Part shown: positions 1 through 11,714 of the stretch, piece by piece | How the letters are laid out: each line of letters starts with the position of its first letter | Numbering within the stretch: the stretch's first letter is position 1 | Source of the DNA: Haplosporangium gracile | Taxonomy: Eukaryota > Mortierellomycota > Mortierellomycetes > Mortierellales > Mortierellaceae | DNA length: 52,415 nt | Assembly: GCA_015499985.1 (NCBI GenBank) | Contig: JAAAUF010000192.1 | Coordinates: 1 to 52,415 of the forward strand | Reading direction: 5' to 3' | Translations under genes and position numbers: made by a program | Notes under the pieces: model-generated | Database searches by the model: none | What the model was told of the DNA's origin: nothing | The model's input: the letters and a program-made list of their open reading frames with translations, nothing else

Positions 1-812
1 TATGTAGTCCTCTTGTAGAAGGTCGATTCCCCTGTGGACACGGTAAGAGAAGGTTTATTTTGATGCGTTTTATACGCGCTATGGCTTTGACTCCAAAACA
101 CCCTGCCATTCTTTCACCTTTTTCAAAATACTCTTCTCTTTCCTCTTCATCTAAACAGTCATAAAAAAAAAGAGAATTGTCGTGTAAGTTTTTCTTGTCA
201 ATTGACAAAAAAAAAAAACAGTCATTCAAGATGGCTGGGTCGATTCGCCAACAAGAGCGCTGGTACTTGGATAAGTTACCTGGGCATAGTCTTTATCATT
301 TTGATGATCGTATCCGAGCAAATGACAGATTCCGTGGGCATAGAGGACGGGTAAACGGTCTTCAATGGCGACGTTGTGTTCCTGGCACCATTTCTTGACA
401 TATCTCATCGAGATGAATAAATCCCCCAAGTTTTTGTCGTCCTCGGAACGTGGTTCTGGAAGCTTTCCCGGTTTAATGGCCTATGCGTGTGTTCGTGTGG
501 GACAAGTAAAAGAAGTAATGCGTTAGAACGCGGGGGGGAAGGGGAAGGGAGAAATGGTTGTTAGTGGTACGAAAAAAAGCGCGTCACCGCGAATAAAAGA
601 CCTACTTCGGCAAAGCGGAAGGAGAGGATGTCTGTAGACTTGTCCTTGCCACGGTATTGGCTGTTGAGTCTTTTGACGGTGCGATCTCCTGAGAGTGAGA
701 CGCCGACATCCCACCCCTTGTAACCTGCCGCCGTCAGCATCATCTCCATTTGTGCCTTGACTTCAGGTCGACAGATCTTGTGGACTTTTTGTACATTCTT
801 CAAGAAGATCAT
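1..812 (-). CDS. YbeY-family endoribonuclease, probably mitochondrial (3' end outside window)
   Basis: Metal-dependent RNase of the YbeY/UPF0054 family, which matures rRNA; eukaryotic members act in mitochondria or plastids. Exons by hand: 812-606, 480-280, and a last piece from about 36 down to the window edge. Exon 1 starts MIFLKNVQKVHKICRPEV and holds the N-terminal fold (LNSQYRGKDKSTDILSFRFAE). Exon 2 continues in phase 0 with AIKPGKLPEPRSEDDKNLGDLFIS and carries the zinc-binding signature HGICHLLGYDH, so the three metal-binding histidines are present. The second intron begins at GTAACT (279) and appears to end near 37 (CCACAG). The stop codon is not in the window, and the last-exon frame (GIDLLQEDYI or another) is unresolved. 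No clear presequence is visible before the conserved part. Family assignment is secure; the mitochondrial role is inferred. Confidence 0.88.
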
Positions 813-1249
813 TGTAAACGAATGGAGTGAATGGTGGAGGAGGAATGAATGAATATTCGGAGGAAAGAAAAAAAAAAAGAAGAGACATTTTTTTTTGCTA
901 TTTTTTTTTTATTTGTGAGTTACTTTTGTTATTGCTTTCAGTATGAGCAGGGTCCGTGCATTTTTGACAACCATGCCTGCTTTACGACCTGAAGTCGAGA
1001 ACACGCGCGATCTTCCTGGTCTCTGCTGAATGCATGTCGTACGCGTCTGTATTATGGAGAAGCATCAATTGCAACGAAAGCAAGGAGTAAACGCAAACGA
1101 GTGTGTACACAAGAAAAGATGGTTGTGGATCAGTGAGTGGAGAAAAAAAAGAAGTACGGCAGATTGCAAAAAGATGTTGTAAAGTATTTTTTCTGTTGTC
1201 TCAACCCCTGAAGTCGTGATCCATTTGTCCAAGTTCGTCCACATCATGT
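813..1249. other. Intergenic, YbeY 5' side to CDK7 3' side
   Basis: 437 bases between two minus-strand genes. Just upstream of the YbeY start lie A-runs and T-runs (about 866-915), as in many leaders of this window. I see no convincing coding sequence or RNA gene. Confidence 0.5.
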
Positions 1250-3001
1250 TCACGCACCAAAGGCCTCGGCTTTCCGCTTCTGCTTGGCGTCTTCGGGCGT
1301 CTCACGGATGTGCTTTGGCAAGTTCTCCAAAGGCGTTGGTCTCGGCTTGTTGAAAAAGTATGGATGCAACAGTGCCTATATAAAAAAATATAGATGGCGC
1401 GGAGGAATTAAATACACGCGAAATTTCTTTCCGTTTAGCAATTCACATCCAGAACACACTTGATCATGGTATACCTCGCGTGCAGAGATTCTTCGGTTGG
1501 GATCGTAGATCAACATGCTCTCCAAGAGTTCCAGAGTGTCGGCTCCAGCAGCAGTAAACAACAGCTTTAGCGGTGTCTTTGGATATTGCTTAAACTGCAT
1601 GTAGTTCGGAAGTGATTGCACACCCTACGTAGACACGTCAAAACAGAATAAAAGGATCAGAAAAAAAAAGCCCTCAAAATCCATTCTCTCTTTCAAGAGA
1701 ACAAGAACATTTGCACGCCTTGTCCTTATCCCTGTCATGCTTTGTTTTGATTCAAAGGTTATAGCCTACCGGCCAATCGCTCTCCGTAGGTGTTCCAAGA
1801 GCTCTGAATATTGTGTCCAGCTGATCCATGTCCGCGTTTCCAGGGAGATAGGGGTTTCGAAGCAGTAGCTCTGCAAAGATGCACCCAACCGCCCATATGT
1901 CAATGCCGTATCCATATTCCTTGGCGCCAAACAACAGTTCAGGAGCACGATACCATCTATTATATAGACATAGAAAGAATCGACGCTCTGAGTTAGTATG
2001 TAGTGGGTCCTTCAAAAACCTCACTTTAAGATAGTACTCTCTGTGCACGCCAATGTTCATGCAAGGCAACAAAAAGATCCAATACCTGGTAACGACCTGT
2101 GCCGTCAACTGACGGCCTCGATCACCAAAGTCTCGCGCCAAACCAAAATCAGCAATTTTGAGCTGTCCATCCCGTCCCAACAACAAATTGTTTGGCTTCA
2201 TATCCTATAGTACAGCATGAGTTCAAAAGGAAAAATAGGTCAGCTAATGATGGTCCTTAAGGATAGACACCCAATAGAGCAAGCAGGGGCGCATCTTACT
2301 CTATGAAGAATCCAGTTGCGGTGGCAATGATCCAGTCCACGCAAAGTCATCAGCATCCAGTGCTTGACATCACCAGGCATAAAGAGGATGCTCTTATCCT
2401 TGATGATCATCTCCAGGTCGGACTCCAAGTACTCCAGCACCAGATTCAAGTTTGTCTTGTGAAAATACACCTCCATCAGCTAATTCCCGTTCAAAGAAGT
2501 TTAACGTGTTTGTTAATGAAAGCTGTCATGTGATGGATCGAAAGCAATCAAGTCGCAATACCATCATATAAACTGTCCCTCAAACTCACCTCGATCAGGT
2601 TGGGATGACGAAGCTCCTGGAGGGTCTTGACTTCACGGATAGCACTCATGTCAAGTCCATCCTTGAACTGTCCAATTTTGATCTTTTTGATGGCCACAGT
2701 CTTCTTTGTTGAAAGTTGTGTTCCTAGAAAAAGGAATAAACGGCAGAATAGAGGATCGAGGTAAGTTCTTCTACTCTCTGTTCTCAGCAGTGCTCTTGTC
2801 CATGGCTTTCATGTTTTGGACAAGCAACGCATACGACAAGAATTCAGAAAAAAGCGAAATTGATTTGCATCATGAAGAATGTCGTAGTGCCGCACCAAGG
2901 TAAACGACGGCGTAGGCTCCCTCTCCAACCTTCCTGTCCTTTTTGTAGTCCCTGTAGAGGTCCGTGTTGTGCTGCTCCGCATGGGTACGAAGCGATGTCA
3001 T
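1250..3001 (-). CDS. CDK7: Cyclin-dependent kinase 7 (TFIIH/CAK kinase, Kin28 type)
   Basis: Catalytic subunit of the CDK-activating kinase of TFIIH, which phosphorylates the RNA polymerase II CTD. Seven exons, all closing in phase: 3001-2896, 2723-2590, 2479-2300, 2204-2086, 1956-1770, 1624-1475, 1375-1250; about 333 aa, normal for CDK7. Visible landmarks: glycine loop [17 protein letters not shown] lysine, the C-helix sequence [17 protein letters not shown] (in place of PSTAIRE), HRDMKPNN catalytic loop (split by an intron after HR), DFGLAR, T-loop [13 protein letters not shown] with the activating Thr, and the CDK7-typical stretch [25 protein letters not shown] cut here into its two parts around residues 255-275. 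The C-terminus is basic ([11 protein letters not shown]). The start is [10 protein letters not shown]; the frame is open upstream but that part looks like leader. It is head-to-head with the ZNF277 gene, with 341 bp between starts. Confidence 0.95.
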
Positions 3002-3342
3002 TGTTGGTGTTTCTCGTCGTTGTTGGATGAACGGTGAATAGAAGGAAGAGAACAGGTCAAAAACGTCGAACAAGCCTACAGGCACAATGCTCGTTTAAAT
3101 ACTGTGGTCTGTTTCGGTGGCGCCAAAAGTCAAGCTTTGCTTCCGCACAGTCACAGCATTGTCTTGTAGTAGCCCGTAAGTCGCTTTTTAGAAGCGGTTG
3201 GATCGAAAAAAAAAAGGCGCGGCAATTTTTGACGCACAAAAAAAGTTTTTGTTCGACGACTTCCTAGCCCTTCCATTGAAACATTCCTTATACCTTCTTC
3301 TTCATTATCCCCCCACTTCGTAATCAACACACCAATCACACC
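3002..3342. promoter_or_regulatory. Shared divergent promoter region CDK7 / ZNF277
   Basis: 341 bases between two start codons pointing away from each other. It must hold both leaders and both promoters. A-runs and C/T-rich leader sequence precede the ZNF277 start (CACACCATGAGC). I could not pick out a certain TATA element. Confidence 0.5.
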
Positions 3343-5166
3343 ATGAGCAACGAAGGCGAGTGGACCACCGTCACCTCAAAGAACTCGACTTCACACAGAG
3401 CACAGGCTCCCAAGCCCATCTCCTTTGCCTCCGTCACCGCCGCCGCTGCTTCCTCAACTATTCCCAAGGCCGACTCCTCGTCGCGTACTGGTGGCAACGC
3501 TGGAGGCGCCTCTTCGACAGCTGGAAACAACAAGTCTCACCACCATCACCACCACCACCACCACCACAAAAAGCAACTTGCCAAGAAGGATGCTTCCTCA
3601 ACCGCTGCTGCCTCTGCAGGTCAGGACCAATCGACCAATAAGGCTCAGGCATCAAAAACTAGCCGTTCTAGATCGAGCTCCTTCTCAAGCGACTCTGACT
3701 CCTCTCAATCCGACTACCCTTCCGGATCCGGTCGCCCCCCATACCACGCAGTCATAATGATCCACTGCCCCTTCCAGTCCTGCGATCTGACTGACCCTCT
3801 GACCGACTCGACCTCCCTTGTCGCCCATCTGAAGGAGGCTCACAAGATTGCTTTCAAGAACATTCACCATATGTTTATCCTTCTCGATCGGTACTTGACC
3901 CACTGGGCTGAGGAGATTGAGGCCAAGGGCCTTGAAAAGGTCGCTGCCAAGGCCGAGGAGGGCGATGAGTTCTTCACGATCGACCCTGCGATCTCGGTGG
4001 CCGATCGCACCCTGCGCGACGAGATTCAGCGTGAGAAATTGAACGAGATCTTGAAGGTTCAGGAGAAGGAGCGTAATGACGAAGCCAAGCTTAAGAGGAA
4101 GTGTCTCTTCTGCAAGAACGTCTGTGATAACAGGTGCTTTACGCGTTTTTGTTACCGTTGCTGCTGCTGTTCTTACTTGTGCAAATACTAACAACGTCAA
4201 CATTATTTGGGTATATGACATTCTAGAACGATCTTGTTCAAGCATATGTTTGCCGAGCACAACTTCAATATTGGTCTGCCCGACAACCTCGTCAATGTCA
4301 ACGACTATCTGGACATGCTGGAAGCCAAGCTGACTGGGTAAGGGCTCAAATCAAAAAGCAATAACCAACGTGTCAACTGTTCACTGTGGCCAATGCATAT
4401 TCGTCAGCAGGTCCTAATTAATTCTCCTTTTAATCATGATAGCCTCCAATGCTTGTACTGCGAAAAGACGTTCACATCACCAGCCGTCCTCAGGAAGCAC
4501 ATGCGCAAGAAGAAGCACTTTAAGATCAGCGCCCGCAACCGTCTCTATGACCAGTTCTACGTCATTAACTACCTGGAGCCCGGCAAGAACTGGGAGAACT
4601 TTGAGCATGACCGGTACGATTCTGATGACGACCGTCGCGATGACTCTTGGGCTGATTGGGACGACGCGTTGGAGGAGGAGAAAACGAAATGTCTCTTTGA
4701 GAACGTTTATTTTTCGTCAGCACAGGCGACACGGGAGCATATGAAGGAGGCTCATGGGTTTGATTTGGAGGGCGAACGACATGCGCTGGGACTGGACTTT
4801 TATCAGACTATTTCGCTGATCAATTATATCCGTCGACAGACTATGTTGGGAGTTTGCTTCTCGTGTCAAAAGAAGAAGCCTGAAGAGAAGCCACAGCAGG
4901 ACGCTGACGATGAGGAGGATTGGTTGGTCAAGCATTTGAAGGAAGATGGGTGTGGCGCCAAGGTACCAAACAAAGAGGCCGATTTCTGGAAGGACGCTCA
5001 GTATTTGTTGCCCATGCTCGAGAACGACCCGCTTTTGATGATTTTTGGAGAAGAGGAGTCGGATGACGACGATCAGAACAACGATGGTGCTGGATCGGAT
5101 AGGTCGTCCATGTCGGACGATGATAGCGACGACGAGGATGATGACGACGACGAGATCATTATTTAA
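3343..5166 (+). CDS. ZNF277: ZNF277-like C2H2 zinc-finger protein
   Basis: Exons 3343-4133, 4227-4337, 4443-5166, joined in phase (N-R-TILFKH and T-G-LQCLYC), about 541 aa. The N-terminal 130 residues are low-complexity, with a run of ten His (residues 66-75) and an Arg/Ser/Asp-rich stretch. Zinc-binding elements then follow: CPFQSCDLTDPL...HLKEAH, CLFCKNVCDNRTILFKHMFAEH, the classical finger CLYCEKTFTSPAVLRKHMRKKKH, and a fourth partial finger CLFENVYFSSAQATREHMKEAH with a changed second Cys. After them comes a helical region and CFSCQKKK, then a very acidic tail (DDDDQNN...DDEDDDDDE). This order of fingers and spacers is that of ZNF277, which in animals binds ribosomal protein uS5 and has been linked to Polycomb silencing. 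Its role in fungi is not known to me. It is tail-to-tail with the next gene (185 bp between stops). Confidence 0.85.
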
Positions 5167-5351
5167 GGAACCCGTCGTGCTCTCGACTTTTCTTCTACGT
5201 AGTTTTTTTTTTGTTTTACATAGTTTTTCATTTTTAAAGAACGCATAGAGACTGCAATCATTTATTTATTTTTTACATCCAATTTGCGAAAGAAAATGCA
5301 GAGCATATTTATATTGGGCGATAATGTTGAAATGATAGAATGACTGCTGAC

Positions 5352-6943
5352 TTATTCTTGCTTGGATCTGGAGCCCTGACGCTTGGGAACCTTGGGCGAG
5401 GAGGTCTTTGGCTTGAGCACTGGAGGTGGTGGCGGATCTGCTAATGACTGCAGTACAAATGCAGATGATGCCTATTGAGCCCAACAAAGAGTTGCGATAG
5501 GAACAAAAAAATGACGTTAACATCCCTCTTGTCATCCAAAGCAAAGTAAAGCAAAAGAAAAGCCCTTATTACCTGTGCGAGTCCATAGACAGCTACGCCG
5601 ATGATAGGGATGGTGCACCCAACATAAAAGACAACGCCGAATCCCAAAAGAACACTCTTGCGGTAATTGAACCACTTGCGCTTTTGGTAGTGGCTCATTC
5701 CGATCCTGATAAAGTAAGGATCAAGCAGCTCACGGGTTAAGGTGCGGCATCCAAAGAAGCCCTTGAGTAAGAAAATCGACACACTTCTTGGCAAGAAAAA
5801 CGATCCCGCTCCAAAGACAATAGCCAAGGGTTTAGATCCGATGGACTGGATGGTTGACAGAAACGAGGCGATCGGGAAGGCCAAGGGTCCAATGATGGGG
5901 AACCAGGAGAGGACCAGGAAGAGGAGGGCCCACTTGAGACGCTTCCAGGACCGACGCACATATCTCCACATCTCGCTCCAGTGCTGAACCTTGTACGGGT
6001 AGGCCAACAGCGCGGGGGCAAAGAGTCCTCGGTGATCCATGACATAGATTGAGGGTGAGTTGGGATCGACCGCAGCAGAGTTCCTGGCCTGCTCTGCCTT
6101 GGCGTGCTCGTGTTCCTGCATCAACAGGTGATCCGAGTAGATCAGTCCGTCGACAAATATATCATCCAGAGGTTGAGGGTACATGTACCGAAGGAAGAGT
6201 AACCCTAACAAGGGGATCGAACTCATGAGCTCGTGCGCCTTGTTCGAAAACATCTCCAATCCGCGTTGCGATTCAGACGTGTCGGTATCCATAGTCAGAC
6301 TCAGGACACGCAACAGACTACCAATGGCCGCAACTGGCAAAAAGAACAAGATCTGCGTGACCAGATGCGCAACCAGTGTGAAAAGAAGCAACCGAAATAA
6401 AGTCTTGTAGAGTCGTCCATTCCTAAAGTCTGGGTTAGTGAGCGCAATAAAGCACCCCTGCAGTGCTAACCTCACACCCTTGAAAAATTCCTTGGGCTGA
6501 ATAGGCATACGCAGCTTGTACGTCGTCGCCGGTTTGCTCCCACCCGGACTGGAAGGTTGCTTCTGTTGGTGAGGAAGAACACCCTGGATGTTTTGTACTT
6601 TAGGCTTGGCGCTGGTATGGAAGGCGCCGATGGTGTCCGGGAAGTCGTGTTGGTGTTCTGGTTCAGGCTCTTCCTCCTCTACTTGTTCTGGTTCTGGTTC
6701 GTTTTCTTCGGCATCCAGGTCTGAGGCATCACCAATGTCGAGTCTGACCCCGACGCGGACGCGTGATGGCGGAGGGTATTGAAGGGGGTTGTAGTCGTCG
6801 GGGAGAGAGAGCTTGGTTGAAGATGCAGTGGATGCATTTGATGAGGAGCGATGTGGGCTGTTGGTCAGAGGTGAGGTCGGTGTGGTTGGCGAGGGTGGGC
6901 CTGAGGGGCGACGCCGGGAGTATGGCGGTGGCTCTGTCTGCAT
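5352..6943 (-). CDS. Multi-pass membrane protein, EI24/Rrt8-Lds-like
   Basis: Two exons (6943-5573 and 5471-5352, phase 0), about 496 aa. Residues 1-165 are Pro/Ser- and Glu-rich and look disordered and cytosolic (MQTEPPPYSRRRPSGPPSP at the start). Then come several hydrophobic segments: about 185-215 (LFRLLLFTLVAHLVTQILFF), 255-270, 340-380 (WALLFLVLSWFPIIGPLAFP), 385-410 and 435-457. The pattern KEFFKGVRLALQGCF followed by paired hydrophobic hairpins with Pro-Gly turns resembles the EI24 domain and the yeast Rrt8/Lds outer-spore-wall lipid-droplet proteins. That match is from memory of the pattern and is moderate. The second exon encodes a short Pro/Lys/Ser-rich tail ending RQGSRSKQE. The frame is open upstream of the chosen Met to 7228, but that part is C/T-rich leader and probably contains a leader intron ending CACAACAG near 6973. 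Confidence 0.7.
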
Positions 6944-7554
6944 AGTCGGTCCTCTTTTGCTTGTGGAAGTCCTGTTGTGATGGTTAGTGGCGGTATGTGG
7001 CGAGTCTTGGCGAGAATGAAGATGAAGGTGAAGTAGAAGAAAGGAAAAGAAAAAATAGAAAAGTTGCGAGAAATAAAAGAGAGGAGGAAAAGATGACATC
7101 AACGTCAGTATGTTCTTATCGCGTGCCGTGAACAACGGCCTGTGCCAAAACAAGGCAACGAGGAATGCCAAGCTGCCAATGGGCTCACTAAACTCACTCG
7201 TGTAGAAGAGAGTGAACCCATTCGCCAAGACTGCATTGCATTATGATTGACACTTTACAGTGTACAGGGAGTGAGCATCGACCATAAAAGACAACCAGAC
7301 GGGGAACAACTACAACATTTTTAATGTCACACGAATAGTACATCGGTCTCGGCCTCCGACGCTCGCTTCACCCACAATCGAGGCCGATGCCAATGTTTAC
7401 AACAAGAACACGTTTCTTTATGTTGGTGTGTACTATGGAGGGAATAATTAATGTACAAGACTATGGAACACGAGAGAGAGAAGAAGGAAGGAAGACAGGT
7501 CCATAAATGGATAAAATGACAGCTGTCGAAAAATAAATAAAAAATACGCGTTGT
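6944..7554. other. Intergenic between two minus-strand genes
   Basis: 611 bases holding the leader and promoter of the EI24-like gene and the 3' side of the SLC35F5-like gene. On the minus strand 7020-7090 is strongly C/T-rich, as expected for a fungal core promoter/leader. No further coding region is supported. Confidence 0.5.
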
Positions 7555-9919
7555 CTATGAGCGAGAACGGAGGAGTGGTTGCGTCTCGTCAGCAACAACG
7601 GATTGCGATGAAGAATAGGAAGAAGAAGAAGGGCCTACTCCAGCGCCTTCGTTATCCTGTTCTACTACGACCTCACTCGTCCTCTCACTCAACACTGCTC
7701 CATTCACACCAAAAAATCCTGCTAGCACAAGTCCTGCTCCGATCCAGTATCCGAGGCCAAGAACACGACCATAGCCAACAATGTCTCCCAGCAACGCCAA
7801 TGGGATTGTCATTGACAATCCGAGCGTAACCACCAGTGGCGACGTCATGAGCATACTCAACAGCCAAAGGTAGTCCGATCTATTGGAATAAACAAAAAAA
7901 GCACGGACATTGTCAGTGGGCAATTGAATCCTTGTACATTGACACCACGCGAGTAGTAATGAACCAACCATTGTTGCCAAGACTTACACAAATGTCCCCA
8001 CAAAGGCATTGATGCCAATCATCCAAACAATCCTGGTATCATGTGGCAACTCAAATGGTTCGATCCCCGTCCAGTGCAGGACACCAAAGATTGGCCACAG
8101 CAGCAACAGGTTGAACAGACCGACAAACCCGAAAAAGAGCGAAAAATTGACACGACTCTCGTTCTGGATCTTAACTTTGAGGAGAACCGTATAGCATCCG
8201 TAAAACAATGCCGACATCAACGCCAAAATATCGCCAAACAATGGTGCCTTGGGCGCAGACGGTTCAACACTTGGGCTGCCACGATCGTATTCACTCACAA
8301 GCGCGACTCCGAGAAGACTTCCAGAGACAGCAATCAGCTTGACAGAACTAAAAGCTTCGATCTTCAAGAATGATCCAATTGCCAGTGTGAAGAATCCTGA
8401 CATAGACGCGAGGATGGTTGAGCTAGCCACGGTTGTATAGGCCAATGAGGCGTTAGTGGCCCAGTTGGCAGCAAACCAGAGGATGCAGAAGGCAAGGCTG
8501 AGCTCTGCAATCTCCCAGTGTGTCAATGGCTTGTCGCTCTTTGCGATTGATGATGGTCCTGTTGATCCTTGCTCCAGCAGTGAGTCGATTCCGCCTGTTG
8601 ACGCATCCGTTGTTGTTGTAGTCTCGGTAGGTGCGCTCTTGCTGATAGTTGGTTCGATCGATTTGGTACACGTGTAAAATGAAACAAGAGATGAAATGAG
8701 TGTAAGTGTGAGTGTTGGTATGTTAAGTGGGTGTGTCAAGGGGAGTGCACGAATAGACCTGTTGTACAACGCGATCTTGGTTTGAAAGTCCCACGTGCAG
8801 GCTCAGACCCGTAGATCTTAAATCCGCCCACAGACAAGTGAGAGAGAGAGAGAGCCCTTTTTTCCAAGGTGAAAAAAGGTACACATATAGATAAACTTAC
8901 CCATCGGATCTGGATGTCCCTGAACACACTCGACGGCAGTGTCTGTAGAGAGGGCCGATGAGATAGAGCGAGAAGCTTGCAGTGTTGACGTAGGTGACAA
9001 AGAACGGCTTGTTGTATTTTTGTCCAGCAAAGATGTTCTAATGTTACGAATTGTGCAAGCGAGTCCGATGGCGGAAGAATGAAAGGCAAGGAAGCAAAGA
9101 AGCAAGGAAGCAAAAAAGAAGTGAGTGAGGAGGAGAAAACAAAGAAAATAGAAGTAAAGTGAGCAAGGGGTTGTTGGTCTGCTGGTTCAAATAGATTGTG
9201 CCGTGCATCATCACAGGGAGCACAGGTGCAAGCGCAAGGCACACACAAACCCGCACACACACACAGACATACACAGACAAACACACAGACACCAACAAAA
9301 GGGGAGAGAGAGAGAGACAGAAAAAGAGAGGGAGAAAAGGGCCGAAATAATAAAGAACAGCAAACAGGGAGAGGGGAGAAGATAGCAAACATACTCTTCA
9401 CATTTACCAAGAAAAAGTGACCTTAATCTTGGTCCCCATCTCTTCTTTTGTCAAGACCCTGTCATGTCCATGTCACTGTCACTATCATTGTCATTGTCAC
9501 TGCCGCTCCCTCTTTTTACTGTACCTTAAGCCTCACTTCTCTGTCATCCTTACATTTTTTTTGCCGTCTGTGTCCGATTATGCCGAACTCTTTTAGTCTT
9601 CCTCTTCCTCTCACTCCTGACTTTTTTTCTTTAGTCCTCTGTCATTCTCTCCCTACTCTTCTACTTCCTCTGCTCACTTGACATGGACCTAATTCCACCG
9701 AATGTTCACCCCTCTCCCCCTAATGTTGAATGTGCGAAATGGCAAAGGGGGGCGACAAAGGGAGTCAGTTTGGTCAAGTCGAGTATTTGAATGAGTAAAA
9801 GGCGAATGACTTACATTCATAAGGAAACTGGACGAGACCCAGATGCAGACGACCGAAAGGAGAGCCAAGATTCCGATAGTGTATCGGGTCGCCCCTTGTG
9901 CGTCTCCAAATGATCTCAT
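7555..9919 (-). CDS. SLC35F5-like transporter (drug/metabolite transporter superfamily)
   Basis: Four exons: 9919-9815, 9037-8901, 8641-7988, 7879-7555, giving about 406 aa. Exons 1-2 give GILALLSVVCIWVSSSFLMN then NIFAGQKYNKPFFVTYVN and TASFSLYLIG, the TM1-TM2 signature of SLC35F5 and its yeast relatives (YML018C/Thi74). Exon 3 has a Thr/Ser-rich loop and FCILWFAANWATNASLAYT, VASSTILASMSGFFTLAIG, LFYGCYTVLLKVK and FFGFVGLFNLLLLWPIF. Exon 4 begins VSDYLWLLSMLMTSPLVVTLG and has the last membrane pair and an acidic/Ser tail ending TQPLLRSRS. Ten membrane segments are expected. The exon 3 start (8641, after ATCAG) is the only acceptor I found that keeps phase, but its pyrimidine tract is weak. 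Substrate unknown; vacuolar or Golgi location is inferred from the family. Intron 1 is long (777 nt) and carries CA and GA repeats. Confidence 0.88.
9238..9340. repeat. CA-rich then GA-rich microsatellite in intron 1 of the SLC35F5-like gene
   Basis: Imperfect ACAC/ACAG tract (9238-9295) followed by a GAGA tract (about 9304-9340), read on the + strand. Interruptions show an old, degenerating repeat. It accounts for part of the unusual length of this intron. Confidence 0.85.
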
Positions 9920-10586
9920 ATCGCCTGTACGACGTTAGCTTTTAGATTGGTAGTGTGGTGGTGGTGCGGATCGTAGGGCGAAGAGGAAAAAAAAGAAGGG
10001 GATAGCGAAGGTTGACAGAGGCTGTTTTGTTGTTGTTTTGATGTTTTTCTTTTGAGGGACTGGCTGATTAAGACGAAGCCTATTTAGGAGCTGGAGAGGA
10101 ATAAAGTGCCAATGGCGGGTTTCTGGTATAGAGGTAGAAGGTACAACAAAGAGAAAGAAGAGGGAGGGATCGTCATAAGGATGTTATACCGGCAGTAAAG
10201 TGGTGGAGAATGACAGCAGCAAGAGAGCAAGAGAAGGAACCAGCTCGGTTTCCGCAAACACGAGTGGTGGTGTGGAAAAGGATGAACAGAGAGTGAGGAA
10301 AGAGCAGGAGAAGCGGACGAAAGAGTAGAAAAAAAAAAAACCCAAAAAAATGTAGCAAATTCAAAATCTCAAATCAAATCTACAAATTAAGTTTTTTCCT
10401 TTTTTTTTCAATGTATTCTCTTGATCTGTCACGTGATCAGATGTAGAGGAAGCATCGATTCCGAAGTTCCAGTTCGTCATCCACACCCGCTTAAATAGCG
10501 GTCTTCCATTTTGGGGTGGGAGGTGTTCGGAAATTGTGCTGATCATCAAATCCCTCTCCACTCACAACCAACACATCACAGACACC
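9920..10586. promoter_or_regulatory. Divergent promoter region SLC35F5-like / NDUFA12
   Basis: 667 bases between opposite start codons. A perfect palindrome TCACGTGA lies at 10429-10436, about 150 bases before the NDUFA12 start; CACGTG is the core recognised by basic helix-loop-helix factors such as Cbf1. T-runs and A-runs occur at 10329-10350 and 10397-10409. No coding region supported. Confidence 0.5.
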
Positions 10587-11714
10587 ATGTCGTCCCTCCC
10601 CCGCACAATCAAGGGTTTCCTCAACATGGGCCCCGGTCGCTTCATGCGCCAGCTCAACAACATCGGCGACACCAAGGTTGGAACCTTGATTGGAACCGAC
10701 AAGTTCGGCAACAAGTACTTTGAGAACTTGAACGAGAGCTACGGTACGGTGGACAACACATAGCTAGCATGCACACCTGCAATCCTTCTCTTCGTCTCGT
10801 GGGAGTCGAAGCCCTGGCTCTGCTGCGTCCTTTATTGAAAACATACGTCAGAGCGCCTATTCAACAACAGCACAGCAGCCGGAGTCCAGCACACGCCGGA
10901 AGCAAGTTTGGGAGGGCAGGAGTGCGCAGGGAGCAAAACGGACAAAAAGTTCCGAAGGGTGGAGCAATATGAATCAGGAACGCGACAAGACGATAATCTT
11001 CAGGAGTTATTATTGCTGCCATCTCAAACTGCAGGGACAACATCAGCACAGGCCTCATCCAAATCGTATCGGAGGATCACGTTTCCGGAATGGCGCGACT
11101 AAGCCAATTTTTTTCTTTCAAAAATCAACTGGAATCCTTGGATCAAACATCACGGATCAACATATTTATTGATCAACATATTTCCGTGTTTATCAAATAG
11201 GTCGTACCCGCTGGGTCCAGTTCGCCAAGGAGGACAGCTTCTTCTCCAGAGCCGAGGCCAACGCCTCCCAGGTTCCCGCCGAGTGGTATGTTATCTAGAG
11301 ATGGCATCATGAGAAACACCTGCAATGAACCATTTACGACAGCCCACAACCCTGATTGCATATGACTTATCAAATTATTCCTTCATTCCTTCATTATCAG
11401 GCACGGTTGGTTGCATCGCATGTTGGATGCTCCCCCTACTCTCGATAAGACCATGGTTGCCCCTAAGTGGGGTGTCGAGTTCACCGAGAACGTGACCGGT
11501 TCGCCTAAAGGTACTTTCTCTCGCCCTTACATCGGAATCACAATGAATATTTGTCGCTTCATTTTATTGCCAATTCATCTCTCGGGCACATGAGATCTTT
11601 CCACTAAAACGGCAGAAATTTTCTCGGTTTGAATCAAAATTAGCCTACAAGACCTACAATACCACCCGCTCAAAGCTCCAGGCTTGGACCCCCAAGGTTG
11701 CTAACCGCGCTTAA
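10587..11714 (+). CDS. NDUFA12: NDUFA12 (B17.2) subunit of mitochondrial complex I
   Basis: Accessory subunit of NADH:ubiquinone oxidoreductase. Four exons: 10587-10743, 11201-11285, 11401-11510, 11644-11714; total 140 aa, the usual size. Exon 1 gives MSSLPRTIKGFLNMGPGRF and the family motif GTLIGTDKFGNKYFEN. Across the junctions Y-G-RTRWVQFAKED, then AEWHGWLHRMLDAPPT, then KAYKTYNTTRSKLQAWTPK, with the WHGWLH and TPP/APP motifs seen throughout NDUFA12. The frame extends upstream of the chosen Met, but MSSLP matches the usual start and follows an A/C-rich leader. A fungus with this gene has a full complex I, unlike Saccharomyces. Intron 1 (457 nt) is much longer than the others. It is tail-to-tail with HROB, 211 bp between stops. 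Confidence 0.95.

Noticed and set aside
3685..4260. 191-codon minus-strand frame inside the ZNF277-like gene
   Set aside because: It lies antisense to conserved zinc-finger coding sequence and has no family features; a codon-bias shadow.
6423..6475. Possible 53-nt intron in the EI24-like gene (GTGAGG...CTAAC...TTTAG)
   Set aside because: It has good splice words and a branch site, but removing 53 bases shifts the frame. Reading through gives a sensible membrane protein (RLALQGCFIALTNPDFRN). Kept as coding.
8738..9410. Long open frame on the minus strand across the SLC35F5-like intron 1
   Set aside because: It is an in-phase run of Ser/Leu/Phe/Cys produced by CA/GA repeats and pyrimidine tracts; it crosses intron 1 and exon 2 in the wrong frame.
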